DNA of 64,000 bases from Phallus indusiatus (lineage: Eukaryota > Basidiomycota > Agaricomycetes > Phallales > Phallaceae). The notes beneath the pieces were generated by a model. It saw only the letters and a program-made list of their open reading frames with translations, was not told where the DNA came from and ran no database searches. The stretch is taken from positions 682,001 through 746,000 of the forward strand of contig JAQFWX010000021.1 of the NCBI GenBank assembly GCA_027605045.1. The letters are read 5' to 3'. The position numbers and the translations under genes were made by a program. This document shows positions 28,711-40,875 of this stretch, piece by piece (the first letter of the stretch is position 1; each line of letters begins with the position of its first letter).

Positions 28711-31052
28711 TCAAGTCCAGTCGCCGCTCTCCAAACCAGCCTTACTGACTCGCCGAGAAGGTTGTAGGGTATTTTCGTCAACAGGTGCTCTTCTTTTATG
28801 TCGATATCGTCCGCTGCTATCCTTGATTTCTAGCTCTTGACCTTGATCCCCTACTCGGGAAACTAAAGTATCATTCGTCCCTGTTGGATTTGATGCTATA
28901 TCGGGAGTCGATGCAAGACCTGGAGGCAGGCTTTCCCGCATATGTGCATTACGCCGCGCGCCAGGCCCATAGCCATAATTTGTGCCATAACCATGACCAT
29001 CACCGGGGCCTTCGTCATCGTCTGTCTTTGGGACAACCCCAATAGACTTCCCACCCAGCTCTTGTTCTTCAAAATTCATCAACTCCGACACAAATCCAAT
29101 ATTCGGTGAGATGCCTTTCCGTCGTTCTAAAACAAACGCGTACGCCTGCGATAGGGTCCAGTGATTGGCGTGAATCAAGTAGGCCATAACAGCTGTTACT
29201 GAACGTGATTTCCCAGCCTTACAGTGAACATACGTTGGGGAGGAGTGAAGACGAGCGTCATCTAAGAAAAATAACGACACTGAACCCCGTTATTTGAACT
29301 TGTCGGAGAATAATTCTCACCTAAACATTCGCATACTTCACGTACTCCTTGATTAACATTTTCTTCCTCAACTGTATCTCGCATGGCAATTTTTATATAA
29401 CGCTCGAATGAGTTTCTGAGATCCAGACCATGATCATCAGGATCGCATTCGGCAGCGAGATTTAGTATGCGCTTTACACCCAAATCTTGCAGCTCCTGAA
29501 CGTGTTCTTTTGTTGTTAACTCGGAGCCCAAGAATAGAAAATTAGGCAAAATGCAGGATACCGTGAAAGTTGGCACCTCAGATGTAGGTGATGTTGGAAG
29601 TGGTCGAGCAGTCATAGGTGAAGTGGGGCGAATAGATGGGCCAGACATTGCAGTAAAATAAGCGGTAACAGGCGTTCGCAATGAGCCTTCCTCGATACCT
29701 TGATCGTGATGCATGAGGGGAGGGTTGTCGCTGCGTAAATTCAGGAATGAGGGAGAACGAGGGGAAGATATTTGTTTGGATCCCTCCGAAGGCGCAGGTA
29801 AAGCGAGCGTGCGAGATATTGTTGCAGGGTGAGGGTTTTGAGTCTTTATCGATAATCTTCCAACAAAAGACGTATCGAGCCGATGGAGATTGGGAACACT
29901 TGCTTTGCGGATGCTGTATGAAGGAACGTCATGAAGGTTAGGTTGTGATGCGTGATGGTGTAGTTGCTGCCCGGTGGGAGTATGAGTGACAAGAGTATCG
30001 AGAAAGGGTTTCGTAAAAAGGGCAAACTGAGAGGGGGGATTGTTCGTGTCTAACAAGACAGATTTTGGAGACGAATCCGGAGAACTGCCTGTTATTGACG
30101 GAATGACTCGTGGTGTACGAGAAGTACTGTCTTCGGTTTGCGGGGAAGGGGTGGATCTGGGCGATTGAGAGAAGGTGGGAGAATACTTGACGACGGAAGG
30201 TGAAACGATGGCAGCAATTGGAGAGAAATGATAATTATCATCCTCATCATTGTCATCCTCATCGGACGTGAGATATGAAGGAGCGTTTGATATACAACGG
30301 AATGCATTAATACCGCCATGCAAATACATGACTGTATTAGATGTACTTTGGAATGTGCCATCAATTAGAGAAAGTAAATTCCAAGATAGAGCCGAGTCAC
30401 GTTCGCGATCATCCATGTCTTCATCGTAAATAACCACGGCACCATCCCAAAGGCCCTGGCCATGGTCGGACAGCAAATCGTCCCATATTTGCCTCCCGGC
30501 TTCGGTAGTCACGAAGCTACGCAGTGAATGAATAGAAGTAACGCCGCCGGGTGCCTTGCGTTGGCGTTTGAGCATGAGGGATGGTATAATAATGTTGACA
30601 CTTCCTGAGATGCGGGATGAATGGAACAGACCGGTATTGCGAGTGTCAATGAGAAGCGGCCGCCTTGGAGAAGATAATCGGCGGACAAGGGATTCAGGAT
30701 AAATAACGTGAAACGGATTGACCGCAACAGGGCTACAGGTAGTTGAAGAAACAACACTTGGTGACCGCTGTCCCTGTCGTGAGGAAGACGATGAAATGGG
30801 ACGAAGCTGCAGGTTTAGATGTACACTTCGTCGTAATTTCTCCAGAACGGCTAAGTCCTGGGCGAGTTTTTCATCTCCATCTGCAAATGCTGAGAAAGTT
30901 ACGGAATCCGAGCTGGTTGAGCTGAGCGGGGTGTAATATCCATCTGGGGTATCAGGCGAAATTATAAAGTCATTGTTCAAAGAGTGTGCGTTGGGTGAAA
31001 TAGTCAGTGTGGGTAGGTGCCTAGGCGGCAACTTTGTAGGCAGGCTGGCCAT
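28711..31052 (-). CDS. Dual-specificity protein phosphatase with rhodanese-like domain (MAPK phosphatase type)
   Basis: Two exons (29321-31052 and 28711-29261) give 760 residues. Residues about 110-270 are a rhodanese/CDC25-like fold (RRPLLIDTRNTGLFHSSRI, then VMYLHGGINAF). The Cys of an active rhodanese is replaced, so it is probably a docking domain. A disordered Ser/Pro region precedes the catalytic domain (SCILPNFLFLGSEL, ILNLAAECDPD), which carries the signature YVHCKAGKSRSVTAVMAYL. This has the CX5R phosphate loop. The upstream general-acid Asp is probably in IAMRDTVEEEN. This layout matches fungal MAPK phosphatases such as Msg5/Pmp1-type enzymes, which switch off MAP kinases. The intron is 59 bp and splits Asp. 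Confidence 0.9.
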
Positions 31053-31249
31053 AGCCGTTTTTTTTATTGAAAAAAAGACAGGCCAAAAAAAAAGATGGTG
31101 AAAGTGCACCCCCGGAGTTGTATATGTAAAGTGCTAAGCTGCAGTCCTCGTTGAGCGGGAATAACACGTATATTACAAATCAAAGTTACATAATTGATCA
31201 AGTCTTTACTACCTCTTGACTGATTCAGCTCCTACACATTTAGATCTTT
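31053..31249. promoter_or_regulatory. Shared promoter of divergent genes
   Basis: 197 bp separate the starts of the phosphatase gene (-) and ARPC5 (+). No specific operator can be named. Confidence 0.35.
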
Positions 31250-31895
31250 ATGGCAGACCGAGCTTTCAGAAAGATCGACATCGACATTTATGATGAGGAT
31301 GTACTACTGGATTCAGAACTCTATGAGTCCGATCCACGAGATGCGAACCAAGCCCTCAGCGATGCGAGGCAAAAACAGGCTACCGTAAGAACACATTTGT
31401 CCAAGTGAGTCTTAATGTCGTATTGCTAGAAAAATGCGGAATCGTTTTTTCTGTGCTAATAGAGGTGATTCTTCTGGCGCATTATTCACCATATTAGACG
31501 GTGCACCTTATGGCCCCAATGTTGAGGATGCAAAGGCACGTCGTAATTTGATGCTGGCCAAAACGACATTGAAATTTCTGATTTCCAATTAGAATATTAC
31601 ATTACAGTCCCTATTATCTATCCTTAATTCGACCAAGTCAGGTGATATACCCACGATAGTGAAAACTTTGGATCCAGATTTGCAGGATACTTTGATGAAG
31701 TACATATACAAAGGCATGGCGACGTATGGAGCCAATGATGTCTCTGCTAACGTACTGTTGACATGGCATGAAAAAGTACATATCACCTTTTGTTTATTTG
31801 ACACATAAAAGCTGACATCTTTCACAAACTAGCTGACAGAAGTAGCCGGGACTGGATGTATTGTACGAGTTATGACGGATCGTAGGACCGTATGA
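31250..31895 (+). CDS. Arp2/3 complex subunit 5 (p16-Arc, ARPC5)
   Basis: The start MADRAFRKIDIDIYDEDVLLD and the C-terminal part (VKTLDPDLQDTLMKYIYKGM, VLLTWHEKLTEVAGTGCIVRVMTDRRTV) are typical of ARPC5. This subunit stabilises the Arp2/3 complex that nucleates branched actin at endocytic patches. Exons: 31250-31404, 31463 to about 31560, 31608-31775, 31833-31895. The end of exon 2 is uncertain. The frame must change to reach the tcc-cta-tta codons after 31608, and no GT donor in the right phase is visible near ATGCTG (about 31555). A GC-AG intron is possible. The other two introns are normal. Confidence 0.9.
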
Positions 31896-32251
31896 CATAT
31901 TTGACATTGTTATCGATAATTTATTCATACGGGAGCGGTTGACGAACCTTTCGAATGTTGTATTTCTGGGGATGCAAACTGATTCGAGCTTTGGGTCATC
32001 GTTCCCTTCCGTTATAAAGAGTATTTACGTAGATGTACTAGTTTTGTAAAACGTTGACAGTACTAAACGCATTAGGCATCATTCGGCAATATCTATTATG
32101 TTGTCTATGATGTCGTGCCAATCTAACCACCGAAAGTTGGAGCTTGGAGACCTTACGAGTCTGAATATCCTAACGTATCCCGCCACCCCGCCGGATATTC
32201 ATATACTCACATCCCCGGCTTGCTTTCCCGTCGCCATCACCCATTTTCAAC
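31896..32251. other. Intergenic, promoter of the cytidylyltransferase gene
   Basis: No gene is seen. A short ORF starting at 32098 overlaps the first exon of the next gene in another frame and is not supported. Confidence 0.4.
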
Positions 32252-33767
32252 ATGTTGCACGGCAAACGATCTTTCTCGTTGACAAAACATACACATCTCG
32301 ACTCCCCAGCCTATGATGCAAGCGAAGGTAAGCATGTCCTTCCTTGAGATCTCCCGCTAAAGCCATTAACCGACTTGTTGGTGTTATCAGAGGACAATGA
32401 TCCACTCACCGATGACGGCGGGTCCACAGTATCAATACCTCCCTCAAGGACACATCATGGAAATGCGCCGTCGTCATCCCTAGTGGTATCTTCGGGTTCC
32501 AATGTTCCTACAGGCTCTGCAGCACGGGCTCAACTGTTCCAGATGAAGAGAACACAACCTCATGTTTATCAGTCACATGTACATCCCCATACGCACCATG
32601 CATCCCGCATCACCGCCATCCTCTCGTCAGATGTTGATGATGGTGTCGATTCTCCAACATACGATGGCGATGTAGAGTCCAGCTCAACTGCGGTAGCAAA
32701 AGAGAGGGACCTTCCCTCCAGTTCTGGTACACCTCTGGCGTCCCCGATCCTTGGTACTTCAAACGAAATGACCCTTATGTCGAATCTCACCCTCTCTACC
32801 ACGCAACATGAATATCAGGATGAAGTAAGTATCGCTGACCACCGAACTGCAGAACCAACTCCCACCACTACCGCCCCCGGAGATGTCACCAATTATTCTG
32901 AAACCATTGCTTTCAATCCAAGCACCTTGACTGAGGAAGAAATTCAATCCTGGGTTAGGAATGTCATTCGTGAATCCAATCTTGGCGGATTTTTCACTAT
33001 CAATCCCCCACCAGTAGGGAGACCCGTAAGGATTTACGCAGACGGTAGCGTTCTAAATTTCCTTCTTTGTTATACATGAACTTTGAGCTGATAAAAATGG
33101 GCTAGGCGTATACGATCTGTTCCATTATGGGTAAGGTTCATGTTGCTCCTTTATTAAGAATAATACTTTGATTCCTTTGCAATCTCGTCAAGACACGCGC
33201 TACAGTTACGTCAAGCCAAATTGTCTTTTCCGTCGGTTCATCTGATGGTAGGTGTATGCTCGGATGAAATAGTCAGCTTGCACAAGTCGGATACAGCGAT
33301 GAACCACGAAGAACGGTCAGGAGTCTTGATACTCCACATTCTTGTTATTCCAACTCAAACAACTGTTGTACAGCTGTGAATCCATCCGGCATTGCCGTTG
33401 GGCGGATGAGATTGTTAAGGAAGCGCCATGGGTGATAGATCAGGCTTTCTTGGACAAATGGGCAATTGACTATGTCGCACACGATGAGGCCCCATATGCT
33501 AGCGGAGATCATGATGATGTGTACGCTTACGTGAAATCTCAGGGTAAGGAAAATATCAATGAATATGATTATGGAGTTTTATTTAAAGGCGTGGTATACA
33601 CAGGTAAATTTTTACCTACGCGAAGAACCCCGGATATATCGACCTCAAGTCTATTGGAACGTATTGTACGTTATTATCGCCAAGGCACTTTTGATGCAAA
33701 ATTGGAAAAAAATGGACATAGCGAGTTGAAAGCCCAAGGGTCCAAATACGATAGCAACCGAAAATAA
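32252..33767 (+). CDS. Choline-phosphate cytidylyltransferase
   Basis: Six exons (32252-32327, 32391-33044, 33106-33130, 33193-33315, 33374-33543, 33604-33767) encode 403 residues. The enzyme makes CDP-choline from CTP and phosphocholine, the rate-limiting step of the Kennedy pathway. The catalytic core is complete: GVYDLFHYG|HALQLRQAK with the HxGH motif split by intron 3, VHLMVGVCSDE, then HEERCESIRHCRWADEIV, WVIDQAFL, DYVAHDEAPYASGDHDDVY and the RTPDISTS version of the RTxGIST loop. About 230 N-terminal residues are disordered. After the core only about 40 residues follow, so the long amphipathic lipid-sensing helix is short or missing. Intron 5 is 60 bp and in frame, so an unspliced form would add 20 residues. 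Confidence 0.93.
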
Positions 33768-33939
33768 GAGCACGGCTGTTCTTCGGTCCAAGCTTCGGCT
33801 AGACCTACCATTTTTAACGTCGTAACTGAAGTGATTTACATATGTAGCAATACACGGTTTCCTATAATGATGTCAGGTTCTTTACATGTATATGGATCTA
33901 GTGAAAGCAGAGAAATACAAAATGGGTAAAACAGATAAA

Positions 33940-35009
33940 TTATTTCGTAGATGCAGGATTAGCAACGTAATCTTTTGTTAAATCGATGTCTTCTTTTAGA
34001 TGAACATTTGTAATGCGAGTTGGCCGCTGTCGAATGGCTCCTTTCTTTCCTTTTTTCTTCGTTGTGGGTGGTTTAGGTATAACGGCTTCGGAGGCTGTTG
34101 CCTGTAGTCCCTCTATAGTAATTGTGAGTAACTTATTGTAGTGGTTATATGAAAGACCAACCGGAGGCTAGCGACTTAAGGAGATCAGCATCTTCAGGAA
34201 CAACTAATGATCTCCAAAGATCTTGAAACTCTACATTCCGGGTGGAGTTCTAGAACAAAAGTGTTGATGGCATGACACACCATGAACACACACCTTGCTC
34301 TACAGGCATACCACCGGCTTCCTCAGTTGCCTTGACTTCGTTCCAAAATACAAGGCGCATTTGTCCGTCTTTTGCTGTCCTTGTGACAAGAACTTCACCT
34401 TCCTTCTCGAGCTCTTCAATGGCCTGTGGTGCTTCTTTCCAGGATTCCTTCAAAGACCGAACCGAAAGACCGCCACCGTTACGAGTATGACGCTGGATCT
34501 CAGTTAAAAGGGCGGCTTTCGTTGTGAAAGTATAATCATGCTGAAATTAGTTCAAAAAAATTATCAGGTGTCGAGATGATAATGATTGATACTCGATATG
34601 AATATAAGTCTGTTTTTGGATCATATATAATGCGATCATGAGATTTGAATTTTTCGAGAAGAATTGGGTCGGAAAATAAAGATGTATCGGTAATGATTGC
34701 TAGTTCTTGAAGGCGCATTGGATTTCCATGATTCTTAACAACATTAAAGCAAAGATGCACCAAACGTAATGAATTAATGTTGTACCTTCAGATAATTGAC
34801 AGCGTACACTAATTGGGTCATCGTATTCTGACCGGTACCGGTGTCCGCTGGCTGCGAGTATACCACATCTATAGAATACCACTGGTGAGTCGGCACGATC
34901 CACTCGAGACGCAGAAGACATTACTGGTCTTGGGTTTTGATTTCTTTTGCTTTTTAAATGGAGGCTCGTCTGCATTTGAGCTTACGGGAATGATCGTCGG
35001 CTGAGACAT
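33940..35009 (-). CDS. Transcription initiation factor TFIIE subunit beta
   Basis: A spliced gene of roughly 290 residues starts MSQPTIIPVSS with a Lys-rich patch (PFKKQKKSKPK). It continues through a winged-helix core: GNPMRLQELAIITDTSL, LLEKFKSHDRIIYDPKTDLYSYR, then RSLKESWKEAPQAIEELEKEGEVLVTR and MRLVFWNEVKA. It ends with the basic segment TTKKKGKKGAIRQRPTRITNVHL and IDLTKDYV, hallmarks of Tfa2/GTF2E2. TFIIE-beta helps recruit and regulate TFIIH at RNA polymerase II promoters. The 5' intron boundaries around 34800-34930 were not resolved base by base. The gene is convergent with the cytidylyltransferase gene (172 bp) and divergent from PAN3. Confidence 0.9.
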
Positions 35010-35310
35010 GACGCGCAGATGATTACAATGCAACAAAGGCGAAGGCAGTCGTCGAGGCCGAAGTATGGAAGGGAATGCTATTATTATGTAATGTGACACA
35101 TGCGTGACATGACTAAGCATATGATTGACATCATGAAATAATAACCGGTTTCGGCGTTTACCGAAGGCGCCTCGAGAAAGCTTTGCTAATAACAAATATT
35201 AGGTTAGGACAGTAGTAGTGATCGTCCACTCAGCGACCTCAGTGAGCACGACGAGCGACTGCACACACCTTTGGGCTGCAGGACTCGGTTAGCTACACTC
35301 TGCATCGCAC
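35010..35310. promoter_or_regulatory. Divergent promoter TFIIE-beta / PAN3
   Basis: 301 bp between the two starts with no ORF of its own. Shared regulation is possible but not shown. Confidence 0.35.
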
Positions 35311-38248
35311 ATGGCTGCTTTCTTTTCACGACCGACTTCAGCTGCTGTCAAAATAATAGCACCTCCCCGTTCCGATGGTTCCCCAGCTCAGATCCAGTCA
35401 GAACAGCTGCGTCAGTTTTTTTTTGTCTGTTGTTTTTCTTTCAGCATTGTCCTAAAACCTTAAAAAATGATCTCAGAATCAAAACTATGCGGGAACATCT
35501 TAAACTTTGGGTATATGGCTCTTGTATCCTTTCTACAGTCAGATCTTGTCGTCCTGACTGAATCTCAGTGTGTGTCAATTCGAAGGTCTCGGCTGCATTT
35601 TCTACCACCCACCCGTGAGCCTCCTTCTATTCAAAAGATGTGCCACTTGAGTATTCCTTCCGAATAGAAAAAGAGCGAAACGGAGCGAGCGTCCACTTCA
35701 ACAGAGTTGTATATGCTTTCTCTTCCTCGCCTTCTAGCTTTATTGAATTTTATAGTGCGAATATAGACTCCACGTTCCAGCGTGATCAACAGTCAAAGGG
35801 GGGGAACGCGCAAACAACCCAAAATATAAATGCGCCTGTCTTCGTGCCTAAAGGCGCCCTCTCAACCGAAGGTTTTTCCAGTGGTTCCTTGGGTCACACT
35901 GTGTTGAGTCTTCTTTCCAATCGGCACTATTGGTAATTGAGGGGTGTTTTAGACTTTCTCCCACAGCTGCTTATGATCATTATGATTCCTATGACGCTCC
36001 CGATCCGAATGTTGAGAAGGACAGCCCCCACCAAATTATACAAGGAATGCATAATATGCAGCTCGTGTGTATAAGTCTGGCATTACGGTAGTTTTTTTCC
36101 CTCATAAGTCATCGTTAGAACAATTATGATGTTGGTGGCGATACAGTAATTAACAATGGATCGGTACCAATGGGCGCAGGGGGGATGGGTGTTCAATTGG
36201 ATAGTTATTATCCTCCGCCTGCGAATGGATTTGTTCGGCAACCAGTACGTACGCATTTTAAGCACTGTAAATCTTCTTCGATGGCAATTTTTTCCAGCTG
36301 AATTATCACCTTTACACTCCTCACACTTATAACACCAACACCAAATTGGATAACCCCCTCGCATCCTTCTTCATGTCGGATACTCTTCGTCAAGATTTGA
36401 CACAACGCTCTGAGACTACAAGGACAATTCTTCCTTTGCAAATGGTTAATTTACCTGACGAACTACAAGGCTATCATACCCTTGTATCTCTCGAGAACCC
36501 GGTGATGCCTAACGGAAAGGAACGCAGACCTAATTTTGGTAATTGGTACTCTTCGATATATAAAGCAATTTCTGCAACGGATGGATTAACCTATGCGCTT
36601 CGTCGTATTGAAAGTACGTAATACATCCATCGCTTTTGATTTGTTCATCAACCCCTCCCAGATTTCAGACTAATCAATGAGGCCGCTTTTGATGTAGTCG
36701 AGGTCTGGTCCAAAATCCGACATCCAAGTATTGTGTCAATGCACGAGGCATTTACCTCTCGAGCATTCGGCGACAACTGTGCGATTATAACCACTTTCTT
36801 ACCAGCGTAATACCGACATTCATTAATTTGGTTTAGCATTGATTGTATCTTATGATTATCATCCGTGTTCAGTAACCCTTTTCGATGCGCACCTGAAACT
36901 CTCCTTGCAAACCCAAAGATCCAATAGCGCGCTTTCTAACAATCAAACATCTACGTCTATTTCAGAAAAGGTTTTATGGAGCTACATTTCCCAAATTGGA
37001 AGTGCTATTCGAGTCGCTCATTTAGCAGGATTAGCAATACGTTTAGTTGATTCAACCAAAATTTTACTGACAGGGAAAAATCGGTATGTCTTGTTTCTAT
37101 TTGTTTTGTAGAATTTGGATGAATAGCAACTTAGTGTTCGACTTGGATGTTGTGGACTGGTTGATATCTTAACTTACGACACACGTCAAGATGTACATCT
37201 GCTGCAAGTGAGTAATCGACATGTCATCAGTTCTCACTTGTTTTACCTGTCAGTAGCAAGAAGATTTATTACAGTTTGGGCGTTTGATTCTGGCTCTATG
37301 TTGTAACAATCTAATGGCGGGAAATAACTTGACAAAATCACTGGAAACGGTGACAAGAAATTATTCAGCAGATTTAAAGGCTGTTATTATATTCCTTTTA
37401 GGAAAGCCAGCAGCACACAAGGTGAATATTCCAGAGAGCGTATTGGATTATAAACTTAAGGGGTCCATAGTCAATCAATCAATTATTTGATATGATAGGA
37501 CAGCACTTAGTGCTTGAAATGGAAGCCTTAGAATGGTACGCATCCATGACTTTATGTTTTAGATCACGTCAAAATTTAACAAAATTGCAGGCAAGCGGAT
37601 AGGCTGGAAGGGGAATTGACGCGTGAGTTGGAAAATGGGAGGGTCGTGCGGCTTTTGTGTAAACTAGGATTTATCAATGAACGTCCTGAGTGAGTTTCAC
37701 TTCTGGTCTTCTCGTGTGCTCAACTTTAATTTAATATAGATTTCATTGCGCTCCTCGTTGGTCAGAAACTGGTGATCGTTATGTGCTACAATTATTCAGG
37801 GACTACGTATTCCATCAAGTGGATGAAAACGGAAATCCTATAATGAATCTCTCGCATGTGTTGACGTGTCTCAACAAGGTGAATAAGTTTTATCCCTCCC
37901 GTACTCAGATGATTTACACTACTGCTTAGTTGGATGCTGGAAGTGAGGAACGTATCATGTTGGTTTCGCGAGATGAACAAAGCTGTTTGGTAGTAAGCTA
38001 TAGGGAGCTCAAATCATGCATTGAGTCCTGTTTTAGGTCCGTACACACTTTCAATTATGATAGTAGTATTGACACATTCTCAGTGAACTTGGTCGCCGAA
38101 ATACTCGATGATAATCAACCCCCCCGTATTTTTGTGGCTAAGGTGTATTTGTATTTTGGTATCCTTATAAATTTATTAGGCCATATTAGAACTAGAATCA
38201 GGTTAATATAACGTACAGGTGAGGGTCGTGACATGTGAGAGAGGATAA
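35311..38248 (+). CDS. PAN3: PAN3, regulatory subunit of the Pan2-Pan3 deadenylase
   Basis: A many-exon gene. Exon 1 (35311-35410) joins exon 2 (35478-35511), and the next exon starts at 35569. This builds a C-x8-C-x6-C-x3-H zinc finger across an intron (LCGNILNFG, then [13 protein letters not shown]), the poly(A)-binding finger of Pan3. The short [17 protein letters not shown] follows, a candidate PABP-interacting motif. Then comes the pseudokinase: [43 protein letters not shown] and [13 protein letters not shown]. The C-terminal knob domain is highly conserved: [66 protein letters not shown] and [15 protein letters not shown]. Pan3 tethers the nuclease Pan2 to mRNA. Middle exon edges and the last exon (stop at 38246 if the final intron is spliced) are less certain. 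Confidence 0.92.
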
Positions 38249-38316
38249 CAAAAATCGTTCCTGGGACGTTTCCGGCCTGTTTTTACTAGAAACGTTTGTT
38301 GCTTGTGCCTATCCAG

Positions 38317-38598
38317 GTATGTTGGCGGAACTACTGGGGCGTATATCACCAACCAGCGTTTAACCTATATGAGTATATCCTTCCCGAAGGACGCGAGAAA
38401 TCCTTACTACGCCCTCGCACAGTGTAGAAACTCGAACGCACTGACAATGGATACGAGCTTGTCGTGAAAAATCCAAACTCCTCCACGACCGTGACCAACA
38501 CTAGTCATAAGTTGTACAAGTTCGGCCAGTTAGACCTGCTGTGCCTTCTCAGCGGTACTTTTGATGTACTCCTCGACAATATACGCCTGAGACACTGA
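38317..38598 (+). pseudogene. Possible decayed coding fragment, unrecognised
   Basis: One frame reads coherently for 93 codons (WRNYWGVYHQPAFNLYEYI, then KLERTDNGYELVVKNP and KLYKFGQLDLLCLLSG). It is interrupted by a single TAG at 38425 and ends at a TGA at 38596. Amino-acid composition looks protein-like, but I do not recognise a family. An acceptor-like CCAG precedes it. It could be a relic or part of a gene with an unusual intron. Confidence 0.35.
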
Positions 38599-38931
38599 CA
38601 GAGATCGAATTAAATGCATGCTGCCACGTTAATAACTATGGTGCACATTTTATCATTCGCAGAGATTCCATCCAGATGGTTCATTTATAAGATAACTAAG
38701 TCATTCTGACAACTATTAGTTCAATTCATGTCTTTGGCGCCTCCTTGACTTTCAAAACAAAGTTCAGTTTAACATACACAACCAATGTAATAACTAGGAG
38801 CTATGGCAGCCGACGTTAAGCTAGCTCGTTTTATGACTACTTCTGAAAATGATCGTACAGTACTGTTTGTTATGCGGGCGTATAACCAAATCTGGAAAAA
38901 CTACTAGCAATATGATAGTATAAAAATGTTT
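38599..38931. other. Intergenic, no gene seen
   Basis: 3' flank between PAN3 and the next convergent gene. Nothing is recognisable. Confidence 0.45.
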
Positions 38932-40875
38932 CTACTGTCCAAATAAACTTTCACTTCGTTTTCTCTTCGAAAGTCCAGTTGCCGCTGTTGACGAACCGTT
39001 CCCGCTAGCGCCGCCATACTGTGATCCCGAATGATGGGCAACGACTTTACTTCCTCTTCTAACCACCGGTAAAGGTTGTCTATAATCTTTAAGATCATAG
39101 TCCCACGTGGCAAGTAAGTGTGCATCAGCAAGGACTTTAGTAGCTGCTTCCTCTTCTTCTTCCCCCTTTTCCTTTCCTTTCACTGTCTTATGTTCCCCAG
39201 CGCCAGCACCAGCACTTGCATTCGTTCCCATGTTCCAATGAGCAGAGACTGGCGGTCCATAAAATAGCTTCTGGTTGTTTCTTTCTAGTGGTGGAGGAGC
39301 GGTCAAACGAGAGACCTTCATCAAAACCTGGTGCTGCAAGAGGAAATCACTTTAGTTCTTAAGGTCAGATAACAGGTAATGATGAGACTTACAGATAGTA
39401 TATTTCTGGCTAGAATGGGAATTCTACTGCCTTGCATAGTTGTTGGTTCGACATAAGCGACCGGACTTGCTACGCTACGAGCATGCCATTCGGGTGGCGG
39501 AAGGGGAAGGGTGGTAGGGACCGGGGTAGCAGCAGAGTTCAATATAGGTTTGCCATTCTTGTCTAATGGGACAGCGTGGGCAGGTAGAAAAGCAACTCTG
39601 CGCGGAACACATGTATTCACGCTACTCGTTCCAAACATAGTGGGTGCTGGAGAATACGCTCTAGATGAAAGTCCCACCATCATCATAGCGAGACTGTGGT
39701 GCAGAGGATTGGACGTCAAAGCACCGGAAGTAGAAAGGGAAGAAGACTGCAAATAGGAATACGAAGATAATAGCGACGGGATTGTAGACATAGATATATT
39801 GTCATTGGAGGGTACGGAGGAAGCAGGTTTCGGAAAATGACATTCCGGAGCGTTCGCAAGGGAGGAGTTTTCGCACGGTATGCTGGCGAGATATGTGGAC
39901 GAAGCGGACGCCAGTGCAGGAAGAGCAGGCGAAGGTTGTCGAACTGCTAAATGAACTCTCGTTCCGTTCTGCAATTGTGAATTCTCGGTCGTAGGACCGT
40001 TAGCCTCTGGTGAATGAGTCTGCGGTAAAGCTGGCGGTGGTGTTGGTGATGGAGGTGGTCTTAAAGGAGGAGTCGATTCCCCAGTTACAGAAACGACTGA
40101 GGAAGGAGGAAATGAGTGAATTCCGTTGGGAAATCGAGGGAAAAAACTCGGAACGTAGTCAAGGAAATACGAGTCAGAATTAGAATCAGACAGCCGTGTA
40201 CGTTTTCGAGGATGAATGGATGAAGGGTCAGTTTCCAAATCCATCAACATTGAGACGGTTGCATCTGTGAAACTAAGATTATTATTATCCAAGAGTTGTT
40301 CAGCATTCTCTTCTATTTTGATAGGAAGATCCTCTCTCTCTCATCGTCATTGTCATGATCATCGTCATCGTCAGTAGTGGTGGTGTCATAGTCCCCTTCT
40401 AATGGTGCGTACACAAGAGGTATATCATTAGACGAGTCGTGAAATATACCATCCTGTATGATTGCTACAAAACAGATTCAACATTGAAAAACACAGAACA
40501 GTAGATGTCAGCCGTACCTTGTATCTCGGTCAACTCCTCGGCCCTTTTTGCTGTCTGAGCGGTGTATCGTACCAGCTCGTTTGCCTCGCCCTCTGCATAC
40601 TCTCTTAGTTCTTCCATATCAACACCAATTTCACTCAGAGCCGAGATAGCATCGCGCACAGTTACACCCGTCCGTCCTGCATGTTGAGCGTACTTGGCGC
40701 ACGTCTCAGATAACAATACCAGGTAACGCGAAAGGATATCGGTGAGGACGTATGTGGCACGAGAGGAAGTTTTTGAAAAATTGTGGGCGTGCAATGTTCG
40801 CGTCGTGGTAGTATGCAGAATCTGTGCTTCAATGACATGATCTAAAGAAAGTGGAAGGGAAGAAGAGGTGGTCAT
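38932..40875 (-). CDS. Bromodomain-associated histone-fold protein, TAF8/TAF3-like
   Basis: The first exon (40518-40875) encodes MTTSSSLPLSLDHVIEAQ and a helical region (RATYVLTDILSRYLVLLSE, VTVRDAISALSEIGVDMEEL). This fits the bromodomain-associated histone fold of TFIID TAF3 and TAF8. Later parts are Pro/Ser-rich and contain LDYVPSFFPRFPN, similar to the C-terminal TAF8 motif. The protein ends GLSKRKRSESLFGQ. TAF8 pairs with TAF10 in TFIID. Between 40320 and 40480 the frame seems to shift at an AG dinucleotide run. Alternatively a longer intron, from a GTATAT donor (about 40459) to an ATAG acceptor (about 40321), removes the problem. A final intron lies near 39340-39395. The TAF8 versus TAF3 choice is tentative. 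Confidence 0.7.

Noticed and set aside
35489..35620. Broken CCCH finger in PAN3
   Set aside because: At first the Cys residues seemed out of frame, but an intron at 35512-35568 joins them into a regular C-x8-C-x6-C-x3-H finger.
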